Origin: Chaetorhynchus papuensis | Taxonomy: Eukaryota > Chordata > Aves > Passeriformes > Rhipiduridae | NCBI GenBank assembly: GCA_013396525.1 | Contig: VWYX01000890.1 | Span: forward strand, 268,612 to 332,611 | DNA length: 64,000 nucleotides | Reading direction: 5' to 3' | Part shown: piece after piece, positions 1-11,500 of the stretch | How the letters are laid out: the number at the start of each line of letters is the position of its first letter | Position numbering within the stretch: position 1 is the stretch's first letter | Notes under the pieces: model-generated | What the model was told of the DNA's origin: nothing | What the model saw: only the letters and a program-made list of their open reading frames with translations | Databases searched by the model: none | Translations under genes and position numbers: made by a program

Positions 1-2679
1 AAAATATATATATTTAGCTTAAAGCTAAATATGCAACACCTGCCTAGGACATTGCCCTGGGGCACTGCTGGGGTGATCCCTGAGCTGCTCTGCAGTAATG
101 GGCTGCTCCCTCCTCTTTGAAAGGAGAAAACCACCTGAGGTGAATACCTTCTGGAAGCGGAAGGAGGATTAGTTAATTAAGAATTAGGAAGTGTCCCAGA
201 AGGGTAAGGACCCTGGTTTTGGCTTCTCATGGTCATATGAGATTGGAGGAGACTGAAATGCAGCTCAGGGAGCCTCAGGAGAGGGCAGGTCTGTGGATGC
301 TCTTGGAGACATGGCACAACCCATTGCTGCCCTCAAACTCAGTTTGTAAAGGCTCATTTATGTGAAATCTCATGGTGCTTCTCAGTGTTGAACCACTCAG
401 AAAGAACAGGATGGGATTTAGGATGATGGAACAAAAGCCACCTGAGCCCACTGAGGCACAGGGCATTCCCCATTTTGCTAGGGAATGTGCCCTTGTTCCT
501 TAAGCATTCAACATTGGTATTACTTCACTTGCTTTGGACCAAGAGTCTGGTTTTGCACTCTGCCGAAAGCCTTTCAGAAAGCAGGTTGTCCTGTCAAAAA
601 AGACAGCTACATCTTCCCAAGACTTGAGTAAATTAGGTAAAGATTCAGTCTGAGGGTGTGATCTTGCATTAGATGGAGTCAGGGACAAAAATCTCACTCA
701 CCTCAACAGGACTGGACTAAGCTCACCAAGTGAAGATTTGGAGGTTTGTCTCCCAGGGACTAAGTCACCACCATAAGCTGTGAGTGCCCTGGCAGTGGTG
801 GGAACAATCACACTTCTGATGCTGCAACATCAGGGGGAGCTTCTCCCAAAAGACATGTATTTTGCTTTGAATGCCTTATCTTTAAAAAATGTTTCCTCGT
901 AGACTGGGGGCCCTTGTGGGGAAAAAAACTGGAAGAAAATGAGAAAAAATTATAAATTTGAAATTACCTCTAACAGACAAATTGAAATTTTTAATTGGCG
1001 GGAAAGTATTTACAATTTCGAGATGAAAACTAACTTGTTGGATGTTGGAGTTTTTTAGTGTCTGCTTTATTTGCTTTTCAGGTTTTTTTTTTTAATTATA
1101 ATAATAATCTTGATGGTCTTATGTGAAAAGATGACTCCTGCAGAGATTTTCAGTTAAACAACCAGCAAAATTAATTTTTAACTCATCTATCTGAAGCAAT
1201 TGAAGCAACTACATAGATAATTTGTGGTAGCTCAAATTGTTTAAAGTGCTTAAAACCCCGGACTTGTTATCTATACATAAAAATACTTAAGGGGACAAAA
1301 GTGTTATTTCTTTTGCCTCGTGACAAAACCAAAACTCATCAGACCAAGGCCCACTCATGCAAGCTCTAGCATGAGAGTGTTGCTCTGACCTTAGACGTTG
1401 AGACAGGATTTTCTTGTCCACAAAGGTGGTGAAGAGAAGCTGGAAAAGTTGACTCTAAACTTCTGCCCACCAAAAAGCCTTCTAGATTTTTTGTAGACAT
1501 TAAATGAAGCACAAAATCTTGTTCATTTTTCAAGCATTTGGAAACACTCATTATGGTTTGTTTCGGTTTATTTTGTGGTTTGGGGTCTTTTCTAAACCGT
1601 TAGTGGCCCAGGGTTCTTCATTATTTCTCTAAGATGCTGACAACAAATGTTTGCAAATCAGCTATTGCTGTTTTTACTTGAGATCAGTCTGACAGTTTTG
1701 TTCCCATCTGCCTGATTCCATAAATTCTTTCATTGCTTTCGGTTTTTCACCAGTTCAAGAGATGAGGCAAATCTTTCCAGTTCTGTGTTTATTCATAAAT
1801 ATCTGACAGGCTGGTTCTGCCTTTTCACCCGTAGGTCCCAAAAATATTTTATGGATTCTAAACTGTAACTTGGCATAGATATAAATGAATAGAAATATCT
1901 GTCATTGTGGGGGGAGGGAGGAGGAAAAAACCCCAACTGTGATAACACCAGAGAATGGAGATTAAAATCTCTGCAGACAACCTTTTTGTTAGCACTGTGA
2001 GCATGACACTACAGTAACTTGCTGACCTCCTTATTTCGTGTATCTTCCTGTGAGTCTTTGCCATCAAACCTGGCAGGCAAAGCAGTTGGTTTCAGTCTGG
2101 TCTTTTGGGCAGGCTGGGCAAAGGCATCTGCCTGGGAGAGCACCCTTGGGAAGTTTTTTTTTTAATCAGTCTGTAACTGCATAAGGAGAAAGCACATTTC
2201 TGATAGTGCTAAAAAGTTATGGTGCCACCACCAGACAGTGATAGAACTGATGTCAGCAGCTCTGATGTTGAATGAGACAGAAGGCATGGAAAGACAGTTT
2301 TCAATACCTCCTTCTTCCTAATGATCTGAAAGGATATAAGAAAGAGGGGAGTATTAGGGTGAATGTTGATCTTGCAGGAAAAGGAAAAATGTTGACTTCC
2401 TATCAAAAGCTCCAGAAGCTTGGGATTTTTTTGCTTAATGCCATTTCAAATATTTTTGCTGCAGATTAGGTTGAGCACTATTCCCATGTCACTGCCTGGG
2501 ATAGGAGTTTTTTAAGTATCATGTCCCACCCAGCTGTACACTGAGTAAGTCCTCACACTGAGCTGGGAGCAGATCCCATGGCGGGGGGATGACATCTCCA
2601 GAGGCTGGGAGAAAGTGACAGCAGGCTGAGTCATTCCCTGTCTCCTTATCCTCCTCGGTGGTGTCTCTGATTTGGGTTC
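1..2679. other. Unique non-coding sequence, no gene seen
   Basis: No convincing coding region is present; the open frames are short and overlap on both strands. The stretch is moderately AT-rich, especially 900-1300, where A/T runs and TAATTA-like words are common. Bases 1083-1093 are an 11-T run. Nothing resembles a transposon end or RNA gene. Confidence 0.6.
10..32. repeat. Perfect 11-bp inverted repeat, 1-base spacer
   Basis: ATATTTAGCTT at 10-20 is the exact reverse complement of AAGCTAAATAT at 22-32, with a single A between. It sits in an AT-rich stretch at the window edge. It may be a chance AT palindrome or a dimeric binding site. Confidence 0.8.
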
Positions 2680-2825
2680 CTTTCAGCCCTATTCATGAGC
2701 AGATAACTGAGGGAAGGGCACGGAGAAAGTTATTTGCATTCCAACATTACATTTAAAAGCCATAAATTACTGGCAACTATAAACAATCTCCCTGCTGACA
2801 GCACAGCTCATAAAAATCTGGGTTT
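2680..2825. promoter_or_regulatory. Candidate regulatory patch with octamer motif
   Basis: An AT-rich, repeat-free patch containing the POU octamer in reverse orientation (ATTTGCAT, 2732-2739) and a CCATAAAT-type homeodomain word near 2760. Homeodomain and POU factors bind such words. That this is a conserved enhancer is inferred from texture only, because no alignment was available. Confidence 0.25.
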
Positions 2826-5030
2826 GTGTATGTGTTGCATTCGCATGTGTGTGTGCATATTCAGCCTTGTGGGATTTCTCTCCTAGTTGTGACAACAGTA
2901 TTTATTTTTCTGGACTCTGAATGCAGTGCCCAATGGAACGAAGATTTTTGCTTCTTTCTCTCATTTGACATGGGTCTGGCTGAAAAGTACAGTTGTTACC
3001 ACTGCCTTGAGTTAAGTTTCGGCTTTAAACAGGGAGAAAAGGTTGTGAAGGCCTGGGCTAAAACCTAGACAAGTGCCAAGAATGCTTTAGGTCCTGTGAT
3101 ATTTGCTGTAGCCAGAAGGCTGCACGCTTCAAATCGCTGCTGAAGAGGAAAAAGTCTTAGAGAGAAAAAGGAGGAGGAGGAGGGCAAAGCCAGTGTTTGC
3201 TATGTGTCCACAATCCGACTACTGAGTGCTTGGGAATGGGGTTTGCAAATGAAGGGAAAGCTGCTCCATTTCTGCGATGTGAGTGTGAGAGTAAACTGAG
3301 AGTGGTGATGATGTGAGGTCTGTATCTCTGCTCTGCAAAATCTGTCGGGTGTGTATGATGGTGTCACAGCAATGCAGTGATCCTTCGGCCTGCTGGATTC
3401 CTGGTATCCAAGTACACTTTTCAAAGCATTCTCAGGTCCCTGGTTTGATGCATAATGGAAAGAATAAAATTCTGCTGGAAAAAATCAGTCTGTTTCATAT
3501 GTATTTTATATAAACATTCTCTTAGGTGAACATACAGTAGTAAACTGCCAGATTTTTCCCTTGTGGGATTTAATTCCTAGCATTGCTTCATCTTGTACTT
3601 GTAATGTCTTCAAGCCAACACAGTCCTCAGCCTTTGTACTTGGGAGGTTTGAAGGTTTTGATTGTCACAATCCATTTCTACACTAAGGAAGCAAAAAAAA
3701 ACAAACAAAGAAGAGATAAATCCATTGCTGCTGCAACAGACTAAACATCATCTGTGCACATCAAGATGGGGCTGCTTTGGCTGAAGTGGCCTGACTGATG
3801 ATTGGGGAAGAAGGAATGTTGCAGCCCACCATTTCATAACCAGACAGGGAAAGGCAAGAGTGCTCTGGTGCAGTGGAGGCACTCATAGCTAGAACCACAG
3901 TCCAGAGTTGTTGGCTCAGGAACAGCTGTGGTCTGGGAAAATTTTCATGTGGTTTCAGCTGAGTGTGGTTAAAACTACATGTAGAAGAACCACGCATAAA
4001 ACGCTGTCAGGACAAGGTCGCAGGGCAAGGATGAAATTCTGCTATGAATAGCACAAATTCCAAGCAGGGCTAGTATTTTCAGTCTCTAAATAAGAAGATG
4101 CTTTCTGGATCCAGCCAATGTTAAATCCAGTGTCACAACTCCTCTGTTTCAGTGGCATGTCTTGTGTGAGAAGACCAAGCATGTGTGACCCAGCTAATAG
4201 GCAAGTTGCTATTGAAAAGCCACCCAGGAGTTAGTGCTGATGATAGAGTGACTGAGAATGAATGTCCACACGGTGCCTTTGGAGCGTTGCAGAGAGAAGT
4301 TGAGCCCAGGCGCAGAAATGGGAAAAATGAAGAGGTGGGGACAAAGGGTGAAAGAGGCAGGGAGAGTGTGCTGTCAGAAAAAGTGCTGGAGGAAAAGGTT
4401 TTCTTTGCACTGGTCACTCTACGGATGAGCAGGGACTGCAAATGTCATCTCACAGGCTATTTGGAGATTTATTTTTTTCCCTGTCTCTTGCTCTCATGTG
4501 TCCCAGTGACCTGAACATTTTCCTGGAGCAGGAGTCATGGCAGGATCATGGCTGCCTCTCATAGGGCTGCTGCCGTGTGCTGGAGACCCACCAGCTTCTC
4601 TCCAGAGAAGGAGGCATTGGCTGGCTGGGCCACCATCCTGACAAAGGCAGGGCTTTCCTTAACACACAGGCTATGCTGAGGCCCAGGTGACTCACTGAGA
4701 GCTGAAATTCATTCTGGATCAGCTCAGGGCAGTTTCACGGCTAATAACACTGGCAAAAAATTCCCTGTTTGGTTTTGTGATGGTTTGGGATAGAAGCATG
4801 GCAGGGGCACGAGCTTGGACACTGGGCATCTCCAGCTGGATGCTGCGGTTCATAGAGGATTTCCCTTTCATTTCCCTTCAGCCCTATGGACTGTTGCTGG
4901 AGGAAAGCAGCAAAATGAAAGTCAAGAAGAAGTAAGCCAGGCTTTTATTTGGCTGCCTGTCTTTTGCATGGCTGTGTGATTTTTCCTGAGCTCCTCCGTT
5001 GCAGTGCTGCTGCTCTTCACAGCTACCCAC
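2826..5030. other. Unique non-coding sequence
   Basis: Mixed-composition unique sequence. It contains a short cryptic TG-rich stretch near 2826-2860 and a (GGA)n run at 3170-3184. A 109-codon plus-strand frame at 4185-4514 is mirrored by a 102-codon minus-strand frame (4133-4441). This is typical of stop-poor chance frames, and neither resembles a known protein. Confidence 0.55.
3170..3184 (+). repeat. (GGA)n short microsatellite
   Basis: Five GGA units within a longer purine-rich stretch that begins near 3145. Confidence 0.85.
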
Positions 5031-5039
5031 AAGATTAGA

Positions 5040-5500
5040 CAGAGACTCTGTCGGGGGTTATCAAGGTCTTATCTCCCACGCTGTGGATTAAAGAATGCAG
5101 TGCTGTGGGCACCGGCACGCAAATGTCCCTACACTGATCTGTGGCTGAAGCGAATCACGGCAAGGAGTGTACGATGCTCCGGTGGCTCCTATGCTGGCTG
5201 GAAGGGACAGGTTTAAAACCTGAAAAATCGGAAGCAGGTCCTGGGCAACCCTTTGCAGGCACTGAAGGGGAGAGAGCAGGCCCTATAGAGCTCCATGAGA
5301 AGCGCCACTCGCTCGGCAGGGAGAGAGGAGCAGGCTCTGCCTGCGGTTCACATCTCTTTGTCAATGGCATCCAGCCCCTGGCCTTGGGAACTGACTGGCG
5401 GCAGTTTGCAAATGTATGTGCTTGGCTGGGAGCCTGCAGTTCCCTTTGTCCCGGCGGCACAGGGGGGCTAATAGGGAAGCCGGAGCGTGTCATCCCTGAC
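5040..5500. promoter_or_regulatory. CpG-enriched block, weak CpG-island candidate
   Basis: CpG dinucleotides are clearly denser here than in the surrounding kilobases: about 20 by hand over roughly 460 bases, clustered at 5100-5240 and 5300-5490. Two long opposing frames (5141-5527 plus, 5155-5493 minus) result from the GC richness and do not look like proteins. It could be an orphan CpG island or a decayed GC-rich element. Confidence 0.35.
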
Positions 5501-5689
5501 TGCCAGAGCTTCCAAGCAGTAACATGACGGGCAACTTTTCAGACAATATCCAACATGAACATTCAAGGCTGAGCCTATTCTTCTTCTAGACACTGGTACT
5601 GACTGATTCCACATGCTGTTTTCCAGACTCTCTTGCCGTAACAAGCTCCAGTCCTGAATATGTACCGTCCTCCCAGTGAAAAGTCCCCT

Positions 5690-6080
5690 TAAATTTGAAA
5701 GAGTAGAAATTGTTTGGGCTCATTAAAAGTTGAAAGTCTTTGAACATCATGTCTGATGCTACAGGTGCAAAGAAGTAAAGTATTTGTACAGAGTTTCATG
5801 TGACATACACAAAATTATTTGTGTTTGCTCCACTCTGCTTTGCATGCTCTGCTCCTGGTTCTTACATGCCATTTACATGGATGTGTGTGCAATTAAATGT
5901 GTGCTGAACATTTCCGTAAGATGAAGTAATTACAAGTCAGAGAGTGTTTGAGATGGGCGTGATAATGGAGGAAACACACTCCTTTTCATTCATGGGAAAA
6001 TCTGAATCAGGTGGCTGTAGGGAAAAATCTTTTGGAGCTGCCATTGACCTTCCAGCTTAAGGTAAGAAATTTTGTTTTTC
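5690..6080. promoter_or_regulatory. Candidate regulatory AT-rich unique segment
   Basis: Repeat-free, AT-rich sequence with several TAAT, ATTA and CATTTACAT-like words and no long frame. The texture resembles vertebrate conserved non-coding elements. Conservation itself has not been tested. Confidence 0.2.
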
Positions 6081-6379
6081 TGGAAGGCTAATTCTTTTGG
6101 GATTTGTTAATGGGCAAAGACAGTTAGTAGAGTGATCTTGTGCTTCCCAGATTTGATTCTGGATTCCACTGCTTTCAAGTAACTAAGCTTCATTGTCACC
6201 CCTGCCTGCTACTGTCATCTCTCCACTTTCAAACTGTGTGCTGGTGGATCTCAAGTCATGAAAGCAAGGCAAATGGGAACATCAGTACAGACACAGGTGG
6301 GCTGGTGACCTAATGGATGACCTGTGTGTAGATTTACATCCAGTCTCCTGAAGACTGGTACGATGGCCGCTGCTGACCT

Positions 6380-6462
6380 GATCCAGGGCTAGTGATGGTC
6401 CTGCTTTGAGCATGGGACTGGACAGCATGACCTCTAGGGATCCTTTCCAACCAGCATTCCTC
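6380..6462 (+). mobile_element. CR1 LINE 3'-end fragment (avian type)
   Basis: The sequence follows the avian CR1 3' terminal pattern: a gatccagggc-like start, ctttgagca, a ggactggacagcatgacc block matching the usual ggactagatgacc, then cctctagggatcctttccaacc. It is plus-strand oriented and 5'-truncated, as CR1 copies usually are, and diverged. The normal terminal short repeat is not clearly preserved. CR1 is the main LINE of birds and other reptiles, so this is the best clue to the taxon. Confidence 0.75.
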
Positions 6463-6959
6463 CAGTCCATGTGTGAGCTGCCTACATTTGCAATACGGTG
6501 CAATTCCCTTAAACCAGCTACTACTTGTAAATAGCTTGGAAGTCCTGCTGAGTTTGATGCTTTCTTGCTTCTTCTTTCCTTATTGCCAAAAGCTAAACAT
6601 AAAAGTGTCCCAAATAATTTATAACTAAAAGACTCAGTCATCTGAGAGACCAGCCTGAATTTCTTCATTGCTTCCCTGGAAGAAAAGCTGCAATCTCATA
6701 CCCCTGTCTGCAAATGCTGTCAGGTGGCTGTGAAAGACAGACATTTTTCAGTACTGCAGTTACAGCTCTGTTTCCTTCTGCCAGAAACAGAGTAGTGGTA
6801 ACATGTGATTTGCAAATCTGGCATACAGGCATCAGCCTGGTTGAAAACAATCAACAGAAACCATTTCCTCAGTGCAAGTAAATATATTGACATGTGTTGA
6901 CAATAAACTGATTTTGTGCACTTTTGGAAAGGCAGACGGCAGCTCACATGTTTTAACTG

Positions 6960-7345
6960 CTTAGTTCCTCTAAAGCAGTATGCAGAAAAATATCTTTCAT
7001 AGGCTATATTAGGCAGTTCATATCTCTGAAGCAGTCGTGGTGTCCTCTAATTACAAAAATATGATTTTTACAGACTATTCATGCTGCACTGACCATGACA
7101 ATAATATGTAAAAAAGTACATCCAAAGCATATGTTTTAGGGTATGTGATGGAGTTAGGGTTGTTAAATAATAATTTTTATCCTGTTACTTCCACATAAAA
7201 TACATAAAGTATTAGCAAAGGCTTAGAAGCCATTTGCTGTCTTTGTTGTGTCTTTAATGCATTTGTTCCTTGCTGAATGATTACATGGTATGAACATCCT
7301 TCCGCTATTGTCAATAATCAGGAAATACGGGACTTTGTAATAACT
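6960..7345. promoter_or_regulatory. Candidate regulatory AT-rich unique segment
   Basis: An approximately 385-base AT-rich stretch free of simple repeats. It holds many homeodomain-type cores (CTAATTAC, TTAAATAATAA, TCAATAATC) and no reading frame of 60 codons. The texture suggests a conserved non-coding element, without proof. Confidence 0.3.
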
Positions 7346-7389
7346 GAGGCCCCAGTCCAGCGAGGCCCTAAATCTCGTGTTTAATTATA

Positions 7390-7720
7390 CTGCTCTTGCT
7401 TTGAGACAGGCTGGCAGGCAGGCAGGCACCACAGCATGGCATGGAATTCAGCTGGCAGCCCAGAATGGTGGGAAGTGCCCAATGCACCCAGCTCTGCCGG
7501 CAGCCGGCAAGCCCCGGCAGGGCAGCTGGGCTGAGCTGCTTGCCCTCGGGAGCCAGGCACCCAAACCCTGGCTCCTGGCACAGCACCACAGCCTGAACTG
7601 CTGTGCAGAGTCATGCACCTCCCAGAACAGGATAGCCCCCAGGTGAGTACACATGCAGCCCCGGGGGAGATGCCAACAATGCCCCGGGTGTCTATGATGC
7701 CAGTGGGGAGTGAGCAAGGT
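7390..7720. other. GC-rich, CpG-poor segment with overlapping chance frames
   Basis: Four overlapping frames of 73-89 codons on both strands arise because the DNA is GC-rich and stop-poor. It contains a short GGCA run at about 7409-7425. CpG is not enriched, so this is not a CpG island. No protein family is recognisable. Confidence 0.5.
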
Positions 7721-7826
7721 TGAACATCAAAATAACCCCCCTTTCCACAGGGGTGTTTTCAGGCTGCAACTTGGCATCAGCCTGCTGAAGGGGAAGCCCC
7801 CTTTGTTATAATCATACGATGACCAG

Positions 7827-7867
7827 AAAAAAAAAAGAAAAAGAAAAAAAAAGAAAAAGAAAAAAAA
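7827..7867 (+). repeat. A-rich tract with interspersed G
   Basis: About 40 bases of A broken by single G residues. No retroelement body is recognisable immediately upstream, so it is called only as low-complexity A-rich DNA and not as a LINE or SINE tail. Confidence 0.85.
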
Positions 7868-7869
7868 TC

Positions 7870-8889
7870 CAGTCTAGTATTTCTCTTCACTAGATCTCAA
7901 ACTGAGTCTGTCCAATCAAATGTTCACCTCCATGAAGGATTGTCTGGCTTCCTTGGGAATCAAAACTTTAGTGACCTGTCTGGCAGATTAAAGAAGCAAA
8001 CACTGAGAGAGTGGCTTGTGCTTGGATTTTGTGGTAGAGATCTGACCAAAAAAAAGTCTGCTGGATCCTACCCAGGTCTCTGCTGGAGTTGCAGGGGCGG
8101 CTGTGGCCCTCCCAGGGGAAGCAGAACTTTGCTGCTCTAATTGCAGGCTCTTCCACCAGCATTCACCTGTCAGCACAAGGTTGTGCCAGCACATCTATAT
8201 TAAGCGGAAATTGGAACAAGTCCCTAAAACAACACTTCTCTGCTGTAGGGGTGCTGTGCCTGCATGCCTTTGGGTTCCCAGCTGCTAAGCTGGAGTGAGC
8301 ATAACAGTGGTTTTTTTGAGGTGAAACTTTTGTTCTTTATGGACACAGAATTATTTTTAAAACCAGCTGAAGCCTGGAATAAAGTTGGCTAGAAGGAGCC
8401 TTAATGTGGGTAAAATGACCTGCCATGACAATGGAGAGAAGTCCTGGATCTGAGACTCTGACTTCAAATGGCCCGGGATTTGGCTACATCCCTCAGGCTC
8501 TGTGGATGTGAACATGTAGTAAACTGATGGGAAGAATTTAAGGCTGCAACCAAAGTGCCCCAGCTCTGGTTTTGGGCAGTGTTTGAAGATAAAGGGAGCA
8601 GACTGGGCATGTAGTCGTGTATATCTGAGACAGGGAGTCCCTCTGCAAACAGGCTGTGATCCTGTCACCATAAAGATATAGCACTGTTTGCTTATAAGCA
8701 GATTTTCCAGTAAATCCCATTTTCTCCCTCCAGCTCTTAGCAGGGTTCACAGCTTTGGATCTGCAAGAGACTTTTTTATGACAGCGTTAGAGTTTCTTCC
8801 CTCTTCTCTGCTCCAAAGAATGCAAGAATTTCTTCACCAGAGTAAACCAAATTTGTTAGATCCACTTTCAGTTCTCCGTTCTAAAACTT
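7870..8889. other. Unique non-coding sequence, nothing recognised
   Basis: Mixed-composition sequence with several short overlapping frames on both strands (7940-8298 and 8357-8750). None has a recognisable motif. Confidence 0.5.
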
Positions 8890-9510
8890 TCTTTTTAGCA
8901 CGGACATAATAAACCTCTCGGTGAAATTCTCGCTTGCAAAAAGGAGTGATCCTATGGCAGTCCTGTGCTGCAGCTGTTCCTGTCCAGGCTCAGGGCTCCC
9001 CACGCAGTGGCTGCTGCACTTGAATGCACTTGCCGAGACAAAGACCTAACGTCAGCCTCCACTTTGGAAGCCAGGGATTTGGTGGCTGCCGTGTCAGAGG
9101 GACATGTGTTTAAATAAAAACAGTAACTTAAACACAAGCTTTTCACTCCTATAAGTCCGATGTAATGACAGCTTATAGCACTACCGCGCAGAAGGGGAGC
9201 TTAATGCTACCCTCATCGACACCTTCAGAAGATTTTTACCTCATCACCTAAATCAGCACTGCCGCGGGCAGTCAAATCTGCACCCATTGTAATTGTATTT
9301 ACTCCTCTAGCAGTTAATATTGCCTGGAGAGATCTGTGAAGGAAACAGACACTGAGTGTGCAGACAGGCTATTTGCTAAAGGCATTAATTTAGTAATTAA
9401 TGAAGTGTCAATGCAGCTATTTAGCATTACATTTAGGCTTTATTTAACTTTGCGCTTGTGCTTCAGCCATTTGATGTCAAGGATGCTGCTAATGCCGAGC
9501 TGCCACCTAA
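8890..9510. promoter_or_regulatory. Candidate conserved regulatory segment
   Basis: Repeat-free sequence with alternating AT-rich homeodomain-like words (TTAATTTAGTAATTAATG near 9386-9403, TAATTGTATTTAC near 9290) and scattered CpG-bearing words in an otherwise CpG-poor setting. CpG preserved outside islands can indicate constraint. A plus-strand 60-codon frame at 9336-9518 does not look like a protein. Confidence 0.35.
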
Positions 9511-9519
9511 AACTGTAGC

Positions 9520-10095
9520 AAGCAGTTCTGCGTTGGGTTCTCAGAGTACTGGCTCTGCACAGCCTGCTGCCCTTTGAACACCAAGAAGCATTTTCAAAAA
9601 ACTTGTGCAATTTTTTGACCAATAATATCTTGGGCTGCATTTCACAAATGAGTTAAGGTAGATATTTTTCAGCAGAGCTGAGTGGAATATGCCAGCTATT
9701 TTTCTTTGTGGGTTTTCCCCCGCCTTTTCTCATTTCTGTCAAAATTTGCAGTGTTTTAGGCTTTTGTTGTCATTGCAGAATGAAAACTAAAACAGTAAAT
9801 GTGCTGTTTTTCAAAAAAGCAGTTTCAGCTAAACATTTTTACTATAGATAAAAAACAAATAAGTTGGCCAAAAAAAAGAAAAATCCTACAGACATTATTT
9901 AACAGTTTGCATTTTCTTCCATTAAAAAAACCCTGAAAATAATTTTCTGCAGTAACTTTATGACTAAGAATCAGTTCTCATTTGAATTACTCATTGAAAA
10001 AGGAAAAATTCAGCCAGCTTTCATTTCAAGCTGCCTGAGAACAAGTTGCTCACAGAAGGGAAAAAAATAAAAAAAGTGCCTTTGAAGCACCAAGC
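9520..10095. other. A-rich unique sequence
   Basis: Many short A runs, including an A-rich stretch at 9848-9893 and another near 10059-10075. No frame, element or RNA gene is seen. Confidence 0.5.
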
Positions 10096-10099
10096 TGAG

Positions 10100-11185
10100 G
10101 GGAATAATGGCACTTCCAGTCATCTCTAAAGGTCTTCCCCAGAGATTATGCTTTAATTTAGGAGAATTTCACAGGGTGTATTCACTCTCTCGTTTCTAGG
10201 GCCCCTCCTTAAAACTACCCAGTTTATCTCATCTAACTGCTCTCTGAAAATCATCATGTACTCACTGATGGCATCTTTTCATTAGTACAGCCCTGACCTG
10301 CCCCGATGTACCAGAGAAGTGCGTGGCAGCCTGCTTAAAGACACGGCTGGGCTGTAGCAAACAGTTAAAAAACTATGAACCGTACACTTTCTGCTCACTT
10401 TTTAACGGAAAATAATTGTGGAAATACTTAATTTGCCTGGACATATCCAGAGCACTTGTGCATTATTTTAGTTTATATCTGTCATTAAAATAATCAACTT
10501 AAATACTGTAAAACTCATTAAAGTCTTTTTTTTTTTAAACCCACGAAAAAAACCCCAGCTAGAAACATTTACACATTTACAATATTTCACTGTGACTCTG
10601 CTTTTCTGTGGAACTAAGGGACAAAATTCTATCCAAGGTGCATGAATTTGGGCTCAACAGCCCAAGAGCCCAACAGCCATTGCAGACAAGTGGAAATCCC
10701 AGGTTTTTTTTCCATGTATTCTTATGACCATATGTTTTAATATAAATTAATCTCTGCTGTCATTTCCTCAGAGCTCATAGTAAGCAAAGAAAAATGACAA
10801 TAGCATTAGACTGAGTCAGAGTTTAGCATGAACTTGTTTTTATTAACAAAAGGCAGAAAAAAAAGTCCTGAATTTTTATTTTTTGTAATCACTTAACTTC
10901 CCCGAATTACAGCGGTGGCTGTTTTGTTTCAGTCCTGTTGGCAGACACATTTAGCATTACCCACACTCCATCTCAAACGATGCAAATGACTTTCCCGAGT
11001 TATTTGCAAAGTGCATGAAACACTGCGAGCGATGTGGTTTTACTATCAGCATGATTGAATTCTTTTGCAGCACAAGAAAGCAACTAGTTATTTTACCGTG
11101 CCAGAAGATTGGTAACTATTTATTTACACATTTATTATCTGCTCCACTCTGAGAATAAAGAATGAGCCTGAACTACAAAAGCTGA
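10100..11185. promoter_or_regulatory. Candidate cluster of conserved regulatory segments
   Basis: About 1.1 kb of repeat-poor AT-rich DNA with no frame of 60 codons. It contains an octamer ATGCAAAT at 10980-10987 beside CCCGAGTTATTTGC, plus several ATTA-core words at 10385-10530 and 11085-11140. The only low-complexity item is a T run near 10527-10537. Regulatory function is inferred from texture. Confidence 0.35.
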
Positions 11186-11189
11186 GCCT

Positions 11190-11500
11190 GCATGAAGGCC
11201 CATCAGTCTCTCCACACTTCTGCTGTCAACTCTATTATGGAGGAAACATTATTCAAACTGCAGGCTCCAAACTCCCAGGTAACTAGAGACAGCAGGAAGC
11301 TCTGTTTGATATCAAGTATATTCTTTATCAACCTTTTTGTTGTGATGGGAAGAAATGATCGAACTTTACTTTCATCTTGCTCTGTCCTCACATCACCCAG
11401 TAGGTCAATTGCTTTATTGGTGAGCCTTGGCCAAAAGCTCTTTGATATACGCTGCCCTTTGCAGTCATAAATTTTCCATCTTTCAGACAAGGTTTGAGAC
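11190..11500. other. Segment open on both strands, regulatory or exon-like
   Basis: A 92-codon plus-strand frame (11192-11470) and a 95-codon minus-strand frame (11203-11490) overlap almost completely even though the DNA is not GC-rich. Double openness at this base composition is mildly unusual. The minus-strand product is charged and helix-compatible but is not recognised. No clean splice pair was identified. Constrained non-coding DNA is the other likely reading. Confidence 0.25.

Noticed and set aside
7827..7867. Poly-A tail of a LINE or processed pseudogene
   Set aside because: No retroelement body or target-site duplication is recognisable next to it, and CR1 elements do not end in poly-A.
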